DNA from: Oscillospiraceae bacterium
Lineage (GTDB): Bacteria; Bacillota; Clostridia; Oscillospirales; Acutalibacteraceae
Direction: 5' to 3'
Length of the DNA: 64,000 nt
Assembly: GCA_902774035.1 (NCBI GenBank)
Contig: CACYHA010000006.1
Span: 124,001 to 188,000, forward strand
Position numbers and translations under genes: made by a program. The stretch's first letter is position 1. Every line of letters begins with the position of its first letter. This document shows, in pieces, positions 16,801-25,425 of this stretch. The notes below the pieces were generated by a model. That model had not been told where the DNA came from. It saw only the letters and a program-made list of their open reading frames with translations, and searched no databases.

Positions 16801-17349
16801 CGGAAAAATGTCCAGAATGCCGCCGCGCAGCGAAAACTGCCCCACGCCGTCCACCTGGTCGGTGCGGGTGTAGCCCGCGCAGAGCAGGCGCTTCACCACC
16901 GTTTCCGGCGCGATCTCGTCTTCTTCGCGCAAAACAAGGCTGCGCGACTGCAGCTCCTGTTTCGGGAGCGTCATTTGACAGGCGGCGTCCACGCTGGAGA
17001 GCACAAAGGCGGTTTCGCCGGCGAGGATGTTGGAAAGGACGCCGATGCGCTGCTGCTCGTATTCCCGCGAGCAGGTGTCGGTGGAGCGAAAATGGAAATC
17101 GCGGGCGGGGTAGACGACTGCGCCGCCGGAAAACACATTGAGATCGGCGCAGAGCTTGCTTGCGTGCGCCTCGTCCGGGCAAACGATCAGCGCCTTTTTG
17201 CCGAGCGTTTCGCAAAGGGCGGCGATCCAGTGCGCCTTGTGCACGCCGGAAAGCCCAAGCAGACCCAGCGGCGTTCTGCCTTGCTGCAGGTCGTCGCTGA
17301 GCCTTTGAAATTCACGGCTGGTTTTCAAAAGTGCGGTAAATGCGGACAT
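13858..17349 (-). CDS. mfd: Transcription-repair coupling factor Mfd
   Basis: 1163 residues, full length. Mfd removes RNA polymerase stalled at DNA lesions and recruits UvrA. In order: a UvrB-like N-terminal region (about 1-300, with GLSGVHKAHWIAAL); the CarD-type RNA polymerase interaction domain (about 490-560, DYVVHAVHGIGIFDG); the RecG-like translocase with Walker A GDVGFGKTEVALRAA, the box DEEQRFGV, SATPIPRTLNMA and QIRGRVGRS; and the C-terminal TRCF domain that masks the UvrA site (about 1010-1100). A long antisense open frame spans the gene but is a GC shadow. The neighbour at 17379 follows after a 29-base gap that is mostly tandem repeat. Confidence 0.97.
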   Translation of the reverse strand: MSAFTALLKTSREFQRLSDDLQQGRTPLGLLGLSGVHKAHWIAALCETLGKKALIVCPDEAHASKLCADLNVFSGGAVVYPARDFHFRSTDTCSREYEQQRIGVLSNILAGETAFVLSSVDAACQMTLPKQELQSRSLVLREEDEIAPETVVKRLLCAGYTRTDQVDGVGQFSLRGGILDIFPPQAAVPVRLEFWGDVIDTISVFDPETQRRTDRIPAANITPATEVLFDSDAVLLEKLRAFLPQIKGKGSVKAKAEVSGDIARLEGGVHLSCADRYLALAYDRTATLFDYTEDYLLFVSESGAVKQKAEGAQKLLHEDLKLMLEEGCLTKELCRFSLSWTDLVGVYEARGAVFADNLARGSFDLPVRDLLSVNALPGAAWDGTLSYLLEDLAPLRGKGACCVVAAGTEKSAKELAYDLETEGVPAHYYPVVPAEFSANSVNVIAGSFSSGFSYPDLNAALITLRKAGAAASSRKNRRRFKQGKSITSLEEIARGDYVVHAVHGIGIFDGIKTMTVDGRIKDYIKINFRGTDVLYLPVSQLDLVAKYISPKDTDKPVKLNRLGSDEWKKTKQRVRTAVKDMAAELAKIYAQRIQAKGFAFSPDIDMQSDFERRFAFDETEDQLAAADEIKRDMERPYPMDRLLCGDVGFGKTEVALRAAFKCVADGKQCAILVPTTILAFQHFQTIQKRFDGFPIEVEMLSRFRTPTERTKIKKRLLRGNIDLIVGTHAVLSKNVEFKDLGLLIVDEEQRFGVAQKEKLKARFPMVDVLTLSATPIPRTLNMAMSGIRDMSILEMPPADRHPVQTYVLPHDMDVLGEAMERELRRGGQVYYLHNRVESIDRTAAKIKQRLPDARIATAHGKMSEEELSEIWRQLLEGEIDILVCTTIIETGVDVPNVNTLIIENADRLGLAQLHQIRGRVGRSARRAFAYFTYQPQKQLSEEAERRLSAIREYTEFGSGFRIAMRDLEIRGAGNVLGAQQHGHMEAVGYDMYLQLLKEAVESEKDDGEAPTEPTDAECLIDLAIDAHIPETYIDNVRGRISMYKRIASIRTDEDAMDVLDECIDRYGDVPPSVQGLIDVSRIRNRAAALGITEISQRGDSLLLFLPRIDPQTIGVLSKCMRSRVMVSAAGARSYLTVRMRGQSALDVLNEVLKLMDSQEAGNR

Positions 17350-17370
17350 AGTACTTTATAAAAAGAGAGA

Positions 17371-17402
17371 ATGAAGAATTACTGACTGCTGACTGCTGAC
17401 AG
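17371..17402. repeat. 7/8-bp tandem repeat at phospholipase 3' end
   Basis: Repeated ACTGCTG/GACTGCT units run into the end of the phospholipase gene. Confidence 0.6.
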
Positions 17403-18500
17403 CGCTTCCAACGCTTTGATGGCGTCGGCGTACTCGCTTTCGCTGCGGCGCTGCACGAACCGGCGCAGGAAGGCGTTGCGCCATTCCTTTTCATAGGCGC
17501 CGTTGGGTTCCTTTTCGCTTATCTGCTCGTTTTGACGCAGCAGATCGCGCTTTTCTTCATATTCTTTCTGCATCGCACAAAGGAAGTCATCGGCACTGTA
17601 GACGCGCAGCACGTCAACCCCGAGCGCATAAGCGAGCTCCTCCATCTGTTCAAAGGTGCGGAAGCCGAATCTTGCGGCCAGCGAGCGGAACACGTCCGGT
17701 TCAAAGTAGTAGATCTTGCCCAGCAGATAGGAAAAGGCTTTTTTCGCGTCAAGATAGCCGAGAATTTTGCGCTTCTCGTACATCTCTTTGCTGAAATCAA
17801 ACGACGCGCCCAATTCGTCAATGTTATGGGGCCGGATATACACGACTTTGCAGTTCTGGAAATCGAGGTTGTGGTTCACGCCCCGGATGGAGGCGATGTC
17901 CACCACAACGATACGGTTGAAGCCGCTGCGGCGCAGCATGGAAACCGGGGTGTTGTCGTAGATCCCGCCGTCGAGAAAGCGTTCGCCCTGCGGGCCGATG
18001 TTGTTGGCCAGCGGAATGGACGCGGAAGCGAGGATGTAGTCGAGAAGCTGGCCTTCGGGAATATCGTCGAGAAACAGCTCCGGCCGCAGCTCGCTTCCCT
18101 GCGAAAGCGGCACCGTGACCAGGCCGAAGGGAATGCCGGCCGCGCGCACCTTTGCTTCGTCGATGTGCCGCTCAAGCAGCTCCTTGACCGGGGAGGCGTC
18201 AAACCCGCGGTTTTTGAGGATCTCGCGCAGCAGGGCAGGATAGTTTCTGACGCTGAACAGGTTGTCGGGATCCTTCAGCGGGGTTTCAAAGTGGACGCCT
18301 TTGGCCAGTTCGGCTTCGTTCCAGAACGCTTCGGCGTTCAAAAAGTCGTCCTGCACGGCCAGCGCACCGTTGATCGCGCCGATGGAAACACCGGCCACCG
18401 CGTCAAACTGCACGCCGAGTTCACGCATGGCCTTCCACGCGCCGAGCTGATAGGCGCCCTTTGCGCCGCCGCCGGCAAGCACGAGTCCGTAGGGTTTCAT
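17379..18500 (-). CDS. Patatin-like phospholipase
   Basis: 373 residues from the ATG at 18500 (CCGGAGGCG nine bases upstream). The RssA/patatin signature is intact: oxyanion loop GGGAKG at 10-15, nucleophile GVSIG with Ser39, and the dyad Asp in FLDGGIYDN (about 185). After the catalytic core come about 150 residues, largely helical, without a clear domain. There is no signal peptide, so it is probably a cytoplasmic or membrane-surface acyl hydrolase. It lies directly upstream of mfd. Confidence 0.92.
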   Translation of the reverse strand: MKPYGLVLAGGGAKGAYQLGAWKAMRELGVQFDAVAGVSIGAINGALAVQDDFLNAEAFWNEAELAKGVHFETPLKDPDNLFSVRNYPALLREILKNRGFDASPVKELLERHIDEAKVRAAGIPFGLVTVPLSQGSELRPELFLDDIPEGQLLDYILASASIPLANNIGPQGERFLDGGIYDNTPVSMLRRSGFNRIVVVDIASIRGVNHNLDFQNCKVVYIRPHNIDELGASFDFSKEMYEKRKILGYLDAKKAFSYLLGKIYYFEPDVFRSLAARFGFRTFEQMEELAYALGVDVLRVYSADDFLCAMQKEYEEKRDLLRQNEQISEKEPNGAYEKEWRNAFLRRFVQRRSESEYADAIKALEALSAVSSQ

Positions 18501-18579
18501 GGGTTGTTCGCCTCCGGGAAAAATCTGTTCTTCTATTATATCACGAACAAAAGGGAAGGTCAACCGAAAAAAGCGGCGC

Positions 18580-18614
18580 AAAAGAAAAAGCCTTCCTCTT
18601 GGCAAGAGAAAGGC
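18580..18614 (-). terminator. Intrinsic terminator of the leucine-rich-repeat gene
   Basis: On the minus strand GCCTTTCTCTTG pairs with the complement ending GGAAGGC (18590-18614), followed by TTTTTCTTTT. Confidence 0.8.
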
Positions 18615-18629
18615 GGAAGAGAGGTTCGG

Positions 18630-20273
18630 TTATCTCCCGAGCAGCTTCGCGATGAGGTTGCGCAACCATTGCAGGATACGCTGGAAGATGTTGAGTTTTT
18701 CGCTGGGTTTTTCATCGGACGGATTCGTCGGCTGTTCCGGATCCTGCGGCGGAACCGTCACCTTTGTGCGGCTGAGTTCGGCGCCGCAGCCGGAGCAGTA
18801 AACCACCTCGTCGTAGCTGCCGGCACGGTTGCCCTGCGCGGGAACGACGTTTTCTTTCACGGCGGCGGCAGGGGTATGGGTGTGCGCGGTGGGATTATAA
18901 TTGAAGTGGATCGTGGCACGCAGCAGCGGTTCGTTTCCCTCCGCGATCAGGATTCGGTTCCACTGCCCTTGCGAACCCTTATAGTAAACGTCCGCCAGAT
19001 GATCGCAGCCGCAAAACGCGTTTTCCTGAACGGATTCGATGCCGACCGGGATCACAACGTCGGTCAGGCTTGCGCAGTCGATGAGACAGTTCTCCGGGAT
19101 CGATGTCAGTCCGTCGGAGAAGGTGAAGCGCTTCAGCCCCGAACAGCCGCTGAAAGCGCCGCTGTCCAAATTGGTCACACTGTTCGGAAGTACCACTTCC
19201 GTCAAGCTGTGGCAATCGGCGAAGGCGGAATCGCCGATGCTGGCAACGCCGTCAGCAATGGTCAATGTTTTCAATCCGGCGCACCCGGCAAAAGCACGCC
19301 ACCCGATACTTGAAACGCTGCCGGGGATCTCCAGCGCAGCCAGACTTCTGCACTCTGAAAATGCCTGTTCATCGATATTTGCAACATGATTTCCGATCGT
19401 TGCGGTTTTTAACGCGGTACAGGCAGAGAAAGCATAGGCGCCGATGTTTGTCACCTTGTTTGGAATATCGACGCGCTTCAGTGAGGAACAACTGTGAAAA
19501 GCACTGGTGCCGATGCTCGTCAAACCGGCAGGCAGCGCAGCGTTCACCAGCGAGGAGCAGCCTTCAAACGCGCTCGGTTCGATGCTTGTTACGGCGCTTG
19601 GAATGGTCACGCTTGTGAGAGCGGAACAGCCGCAGAAAAGACCTTCGCTGATACTTGTAACTTTTTCAGGCAACGCGGCTGCCGTCAGGCTTGTGCAGTT
19701 TGCAAAAGCGCTGATACCCAAGCCGGTCAAGCCGCTGCCGAAGGAAACGGACAGCAGGGAATCGCAGTTCCCAAAAGCTTCGTTGCCGATGCTTTTCACT
19801 TTGTTGGGGATCGAAAGGCTTGTCAGACCGGTGCTGTAGAAAGCCCCGGCTTCGATGGTGACCAGGTTCGCGGGCAGAACGATTTCGCTCAGGCTGGGGC
19901 AGCCGGAGAAAGCATGGGAATGAATGCTTTTCAATGTGCTCGGCAGGGACACCTCTGCCAGGGAATTACATTCTTCAAAAGCGCCGTCGTAAATACTCGT
20001 GATGCCTTCGTTCACGACGACGGAAACGATGGAGCTCTTGTACGGATTCCAGCTCACATCAACTTCGTCGTACACATAATTTGTCGGGCCCTCACCGGTG
20101 ATCGTCAGGGTTCCGTCGCTGTCCAGTGTCCAGTAGATGTTTTTGTAATTGACACCGGGGTCGTTTCCGCAGTAACCGCTCGCAACGACGCCTGCGCCGA
20201 ACGCCGCCGGCACCGACAGCGCGACCATCACCACGGCCAATAAAACGGATAAAAGTAGCTTTGCCTTTTTCAT
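18630..20273 (-). CDS. Secreted BspA-type leucine-rich-repeat protein
   Basis: 547 residues. The signal peptide is MKKAKLLLSVLLAVVMVALS...AFG. After the WTLDSDGTLTITGEGPT opening block, about 13 tandem LRR_5 repeats of about 23 residues (pattern SIGxxAFxxCxxLxxVxIPxxVTSI) span about residues 85-425. A KGSQGQWNRI segment follows, then a CxxC turn in VVYCSGCGAELSRTKV, a Pro/Glu/Asn linker and a tail with a basic amphipathic helix (KLNIFQRILQWLRNLIAKL). Such proteins act at the cell surface in adhesion or glycan contact. No sortase motif or lipobox is present. AGGAGG precedes the ATG. It is divergent from the small ribbon-helix-helix gene across a region with a large dyad. Confidence 0.88.
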   Translation of the reverse strand: MKKAKLLLSVLLAVVMVALSVPAAFGAGVVASGYCGNDPGVNYKNIYWTLDSDGTLTITGEGPTNYVYDEVDVSWNPYKSSIVSVVVNEGITSIYDGAFEECNSLAEVSLPSTLKSIHSHAFSGCPSLSEIVLPANLVTIEAGAFYSTGLTSLSIPNKVKSIGNEAFGNCDSLLSVSFGSGLTGLGISAFANCTSLTAAALPEKVTSISEGLFCGCSALTSVTIPSAVTSIEPSAFEGCSSLVNAALPAGLTSIGTSAFHSCSSLKRVDIPNKVTNIGAYAFSACTALKTATIGNHVANIDEQAFSECRSLAALEIPGSVSSIGWRAFAGCAGLKTLTIADGVASIGDSAFADCHSLTEVVLPNSVTNLDSGAFSGCSGLKRFTFSDGLTSIPENCLIDCASLTDVVIPVGIESVQENAFCGCDHLADVYYKGSQGQWNRILIAEGNEPLLRATIHFNYNPTAHTHTPAAAVKENVVPAQGNRAGSYDEVVYCSGCGAELSRTKVTVPPQDPEQPTNPSDEKPSEKLNIFQRILQWLRNLIAKLLGR

Positions 20274-20304
20274 AACAAATCCTCCTTGGTTCGTATTTGT
20301 ATTT

Positions 20305-20356
20305 CAATATCATATTTTGAATACACAAAAATTGTATCAAATTGAATATAATATTG
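20305..20356. promoter_or_regulatory. Large AT-rich dyad (putative operator) with -10 box
   Basis: CAATATCATATT at 20305-20316 is repeated inverted at 20345-20356 with one mismatch, and inner arms TTTTGAATACA and TTGTATCAAA extend the symmetry. TATAAT at 20347-20352 serves the plus-strand ribbon-helix-helix gene. The dyad lies between that gene and the divergent surface-protein gene, so the small DNA-binding protein may regulate both. Confidence 0.5.
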
Positions 20357-20377
20357 TCAAGGAGGTTTGCTGAAATA

Positions 20378-20556
20378 ATGGAAGTTTTCTCACCAAAAAA
20401 GAAGAAAAAGAGGTCATCTCCATCCGGTTGCCGAGCACGCTGCTGAAAAAAGTGGACGAAAACGCGGCGAAAGCCGATCTGAGCCGCAACGAGCTGATCA
20501 ATCAGTGCATCCTCTTTGCGCTGGATCATCTGAAAAAAGACCCCGAACAAATATAA
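20378..20556 (+). CDS. Small ribbon-helix-helix DNA-binding protein, needs a -1 frameshift
   Basis: The -1 frame from 20401 encodes EEKEVISIRLPSTLLKKVDENAA...ALDHLKKDPEQI and stops at 20554-20556. This is a CopG/Arc-type ribbon-helix-helix fold: a beta strand (VISIRLP) followed by two helices. This frame has no ATG, GTG or TTG after its upstream stop at 20371. The only start with a ribosome binding site (GGAGG, 12 bases before) is the ATG at 20378 in the other frame, which ends at 20446 after 22 codons. The two frames meet at A AAA AAG (20395-20401), the canonical slippery heptamer of dnaX. A programmed -1 shift gives a protein of about 59 residues. Transcript slippage, a disabling mutation or a sequencing error are alternatives. 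Confidence 0.6.
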
Positions 20557-20557
20557 T

Positions 20558-20596
20558 CCCCGACCGCGTTTTCGGCGCAAACGGTCGGGGCTTTTA
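20558..20596. terminator. Terminator between ribbon-helix-helix gene and hemW
   Basis: CCCCGACCG at 20558-20566 pairs with CGGTCGGGG at 20582-20590, followed by CTTTTATT. It serves the plus-strand gene and may also act for hemW. Confidence 0.8.
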
Positions 20597-20604
20597 TTCG
20601 GTTG

Positions 20605-21701
20605 TTATCCTATCAGTCTTCCGATCACGCTGTTCGACACGAGGAAACCCCGCTTGGTCAGAGCGATCGTGTCGCCGCTGATATGCAGCAGGCCGTAAGG
20701 CTCCAGTGTTCGCGCAGTGTCGAACATTTTTTGCGGCAGAGATTCGCCGAAGCGGGCAAAAAAAGCGGAATCGCGAAGCCCTTCCGTCAGGCGCAGGCGC
20801 AGCATACAGAATTCGTCCTTGCCGCCGCCTTCCCCGTCCTGGATCGGAGCGTCGCCGCGCAAGAAGGCGTCGAAATCGCGGGGATAGTGAAACCGCTTCC
20901 CGCTCCAAAACGAATGCGCCGCCGGACCGAGCCCGAGATATGCCTCGTCGCGCCAGTAGTGCAGGTTATGGCGGCTTTCAAAGCCGGGCAGGGCAAAATT
21001 CGAAATTTCTACTTGCCGCAGGCCGTGACGTTCGAGCACGTCGGCGGTGTGCAGATACATCTCGCACACGCTGTCCTCGTCGGGGAGGGGCAGCGAGTCT
21101 TTTTTTTGAAAAAGCGGCGTGCCTTCCTCAAGCTTGAGCAGGTAGGCGCTGATGTGCTGCGGCTGCAGCGACAACAGAAAGCCGAGGCTCTCGTCTAAGC
21201 TTGTTTCACTTTGCGCCGGGATGCCGAGCATGAGGTCGAGCGAAAGGTTTTCGATCCCCGCTTTGCGGCAGTCCCCGGCGGCGCGGCGCACCTGTTCGGC
21301 GCTGCTGGCGCGGCCGAGCAGCGCTCGTTCGCTGTTCAGCGCGGACTGCACACCCAGCGAGATGCGGTTCACACCGGCCGCTTTCAGTGCCTGCAGCAGC
21401 GGCAGAGAGGTCGAAGACGGGTTGCACTCCACGGTGATCTCCGCGTCTTCTTCGATCGGAAACGCGTCTTTTGCTTCCTCCAGCACGGCGCAGAGCCGTT
21501 CGCCGCCGAAAAACGAGGGCGTTCCGCCGCCGAAGTAAACGGTGTCGAACGGTTCTGTCACGTCGGACGCAAAATCCCGAATGCTGCGGCACAGCGCGTC
21601 GCGGTAAGTGTCCATCTGCTCCGGTGTCGGCGCAAAGGAATAAAAGTCGCAGTAGCCGCACTTTCTTTCACAGAACGGGATGTGAAAATACAGGCCCGGC
21701 A

Positions 21702-21702
<1 letters not shown>
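20605..21702 (-). CDS. hemW: HemW-like radical SAM heme chaperone
   Basis: 365 residues from the ATG at 21702, whose first base overlaps the lepA stop (TGATG). The radical SAM cluster motif is CERKCGYCDF (Cys 11, 15, 18), followed by YFGGGTPSFF (the SAM-binding GGGTP) and EITVECNPSS. The HemW C-terminal domain ends with LTKRGFLVSNSVIGRL. HemW was long annotated as oxygen-independent coproporphyrinogen oxidase; that enzyme has an extra cysteine (CxxxCxxCxC), which is replaced by Phe here (CDF), favouring HemW. The lepA-hemW order is common in Bacillota. Confidence 0.92.
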
Positions 21703-23513
<1,811 letters not shown>

Positions 23514-23546
23514 AGGACTCACCTCTTCCTGCAATAGTATCGGTTT

Positions 23547-23575
23547 ATTATATCACAAATCCTGTTTCGTTGCAA
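23547..23575 (-). promoter_or_regulatory. Sigma-A promoter of lepA-hemW
   Basis: On the minus strand, TTGCAA (23575-23570), 17-bp spacer, TATAAT (23552-23547). Confidence 0.8.
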
Positions 23576-23602
23576 TTATTTTCGGAAAAAATCGGGGAAC
23601 GG

Positions 23603-23631
23603 TGGACAAACGGCGGAATTTATGCTATGAT
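23603..23631 (+). promoter_or_regulatory. Sigma-A promoter of sufC-sufB
   Basis: TGGACA at 23603-23608, 17-bp spacer, TATGAT at 23626-23631, 32 bases ahead of the sufC start. Confidence 0.6.
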
Positions 23632-23662
23632 AAAATGCCAAAATAAAACAGAGGTGACACAA

Positions 23663-24418
23663 ATGCTGGAACTGCAACATCTTTCTTTCCTTGTTCCGGT
23701 GGACGGAAAAGACAAAGATATTATCCGTGACGTCAGTCTGACCATTCCGGATGACAAGCTGGTGGTCGTGACCGGCCCCAACGGCGGCGGAAAATCCACG
23801 CTCGCCAAGCTGATCGCCGGGGTGGAAACGCCGACCGGCGGCAGGATCCTGTTTCAGGGCGAAGACATCACCGGCCTTTCCGTCACGGAGCGCGCAAGGC
23901 GCGGCATCGCTTTCGCCTTTCAGCAGCCGGTGAAGTTCAAGGGCATCCGCGTGCTCGACCTTTTGCGCATCGCTTCGGGCAAGCACATCTCCATTGCCAA
24001 CGCCTGCGAGTATCTCTCCTCCGTCGGCCTTTGCGCGCGCGACTATATCGACCGCGAGGTCAACGCGAGCCTTTCCGGTGGCGAGCTCAAGCGCATCGAG
24101 ATCGCCACGGTGCTTGCAAGAAAAGCGGTGCTGTCTGTCTTTGACGAACCCGAAGCCGGGATCGACCTCTGGAGCTTTCAGAATCTCATCGAGGTTTTCC
24201 GCAATCTGCGAAAAAGCGCCGAGGCGCGCTCGATCCTCATCATCTCGCACCAGGAGCGCATTCTCGAGATCGCGGACGAGATCATCGTGCTCAAGGACGG
24301 CACGGTGGACCGCCGCGGCAGCCGCGACGAGATCTTGCCTTCGCTGATCGGCACCTCGGCGGCCGTGAACTACTGCAGCAGGATGGACAACACGACGGGA
24401 GGAAACGCGACATGCTGA
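23663..24418 (+). CDS. sufC: SufC-type ATPase of a minimal Fe-S assembly system
   Basis: 251 residues from the ATG at 23663 (GAGGTGA upstream). It has Walker A GPNGGGKST, Q-loop FAFQQPVKFKG, signature LSGGELKR and Walker B/D-loop LSVFDEPEAGID. GID with a following W and the H-loop SHQE are SufC-like rather than transporter-like. SufC drives shape changes of the SufB/SufD scaffold during cluster assembly and has no membrane partner. It overlaps the start of the next gene by 7 bases. No sufS, sufU, sufD or sufE is adjacent. Confidence 0.9.
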   Translation: MLELQHLSFLVPVDGKDKDIIRDVSLTIPDDKLVVVTGPNGGGKSTLAKLIAGVETPTGGRILFQGEDITGLSVTERARRGIAFAFQQPVKFKGIRVLDLLRIASGKHISIANACEYLSSVGLCARDYIDREVNASLSGGELKRIEIATVLARKAVLSVFDEPEAGIDLWSFQNLIEVFRNLRKSAEARSILIISHQERILEIADEIIVLKDGTVDRRGSRDEILPSLIGTSAAVNYCSRMDNTTGGNATC

Positions 24419-25338
24419 ATCTGGATCCCATTCAAATGCGTCTGCTCGAAGAGATCGCAGACCTGCACACCGTGCCCGAGGGCGCCTACAACATCCGTTC
24501 CAACAGCCACGCCGCCGGACGGCAGTCCTCGGCGAACATCGAGATCACGCCGAAGACCGACAAGGCCGGGATCGACATCCGCATCAAACCGGGCACGAAG
24601 AACGAAAGCGTGCACATCCCCGTGGTGCTGACGGAAAGCGGCCTGAAGGAAGTGGTCTACAACGACTTCTATATCGGCGAAGACGCCGACGTGGTGATCG
24701 TTGCCGGCTGCGGAATCGACAACTGCGGGGTTCAGGACTCCGAACACGACGGTATCCACCGCTTTTTTGTCGGCAAAAACGCAAAGGTCAAATATGTGGA
24801 AAAGCACTACGGCTCCGGCAGCGGTTCCGGTAAGCGCATTTTGAACCCCGGCACCGAGGTCTATCAGGAGGAAGGCTCCGTGATGGAGATGGAGATGGTG
24901 CAGATCAAGGGCGTGGACGACACCGAACGCACCACGACCGCCGAACTTGCCGCAGGCGCGAAACTGCTGGTGCGCGAACGGCTGATGACCCACGAGAACC
25001 AGCGCGCGATCAGCACCTATGTGGTCGCTCTCAACGGCGAAGGTGCCAGCGCAGACGTGGTCTCGCGCTCCGTCGCGCGGGACAAGTCCTTCCAGAAGTT
25101 CGACGCGAAGATCGTCGGCAACGCGCCCTGCTCCGGCCACACGGAATGCGATTCCATCATCATGGACGAGGGCCGCATCCTCGCGGTGCCGGGTCTCGAA
25201 GCCAACGACCTTGACGCCGCGCTGGTGCACGAGGCCGCCATCGGCAAGATCGCCGGGGAGCAGATCGTCAAGCTCATGACCCTCGGTCTGACCGAGGCCG
25301 AGGCCGAGGAGCAGATCATCAACGGATTTTTGCAGTGA
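24412..25338 (+). CDS. sufB: SufB/SufD-family Fe-S scaffold protein
   Basis: 308 residues, much shorter than classical SufB (about 470), matching the minimal SufB of SUF-like two-gene systems. The SufBD beta-helix core is seen as KNESVHIPVVLTESG, DADVVIVAGCGIDNCG, VEKHYGSG, a stretch with repeated acidic residues, GHTECDSIIMDEGRILAVPGLEA and the C-terminal helix-rich end with HEAAIGKIAGEQI (Glu/His near the cluster site). Cysteines occur in GCGIDNCG and APCSGHTEC. It partners with the SufC encoded just upstream. A cysteine desulfurase (41793-42923) is encoded elsewhere in this window. Confidence 0.9.
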   Translation: MLNLDPIQMRLLEEIADLHTVPEGAYNIRSNSHAAGRQSSANIEITPKTDKAGIDIRIKPGTKNESVHIPVVLTESGLKEVVYNDFYIGEDADVVIVAGCGIDNCGVQDSEHDGIHRFFVGKNAKVKYVEKHYGSGSGSGKRILNPGTEVYQEEGSVMEMEMVQIKGVDDTERTTTAELAAGAKLLVRERLMTHENQRAISTYVVALNGEGASADVVSRSVARDKSFQKFDAKIVGNAPCSGHTECDSIIMDEGRILAVPGLEANDLDAALVHEAAIGKIAGEQIVKLMTLGLTEAEAEEQIINGFLQ

Positions 25339-25376
25339 CCGTCGGGAGCCGGTCGCTGTCAGCGGTTAGAATGTTT

Positions 25377-25407
25377 AACCCCGCCGTGGACGTGCCATGG
25401 CGGGGTT
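25377..25407 (+). terminator. Terminator of sufC-sufB
   Basis: AACCCCGCC at 25377-25385 pairs with GGCGGGGTT at 25399-25407, followed by TGCTGTGTT. The convergent protease gene ends 19 bases beyond. Confidence 0.72.
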
Positions 25408-25425
25408 TGCTGTGTTGGGGGAGTG

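Noticed and set aside
14269-17361. A 1030-codon open frame on the plus strand opposite mfd
   Set aside because: It mirrors the codon structure of mfd in GC-rich DNA, has His/Arg/Gly-biased composition and no ribosome binding site; mfd itself has all family motifs.
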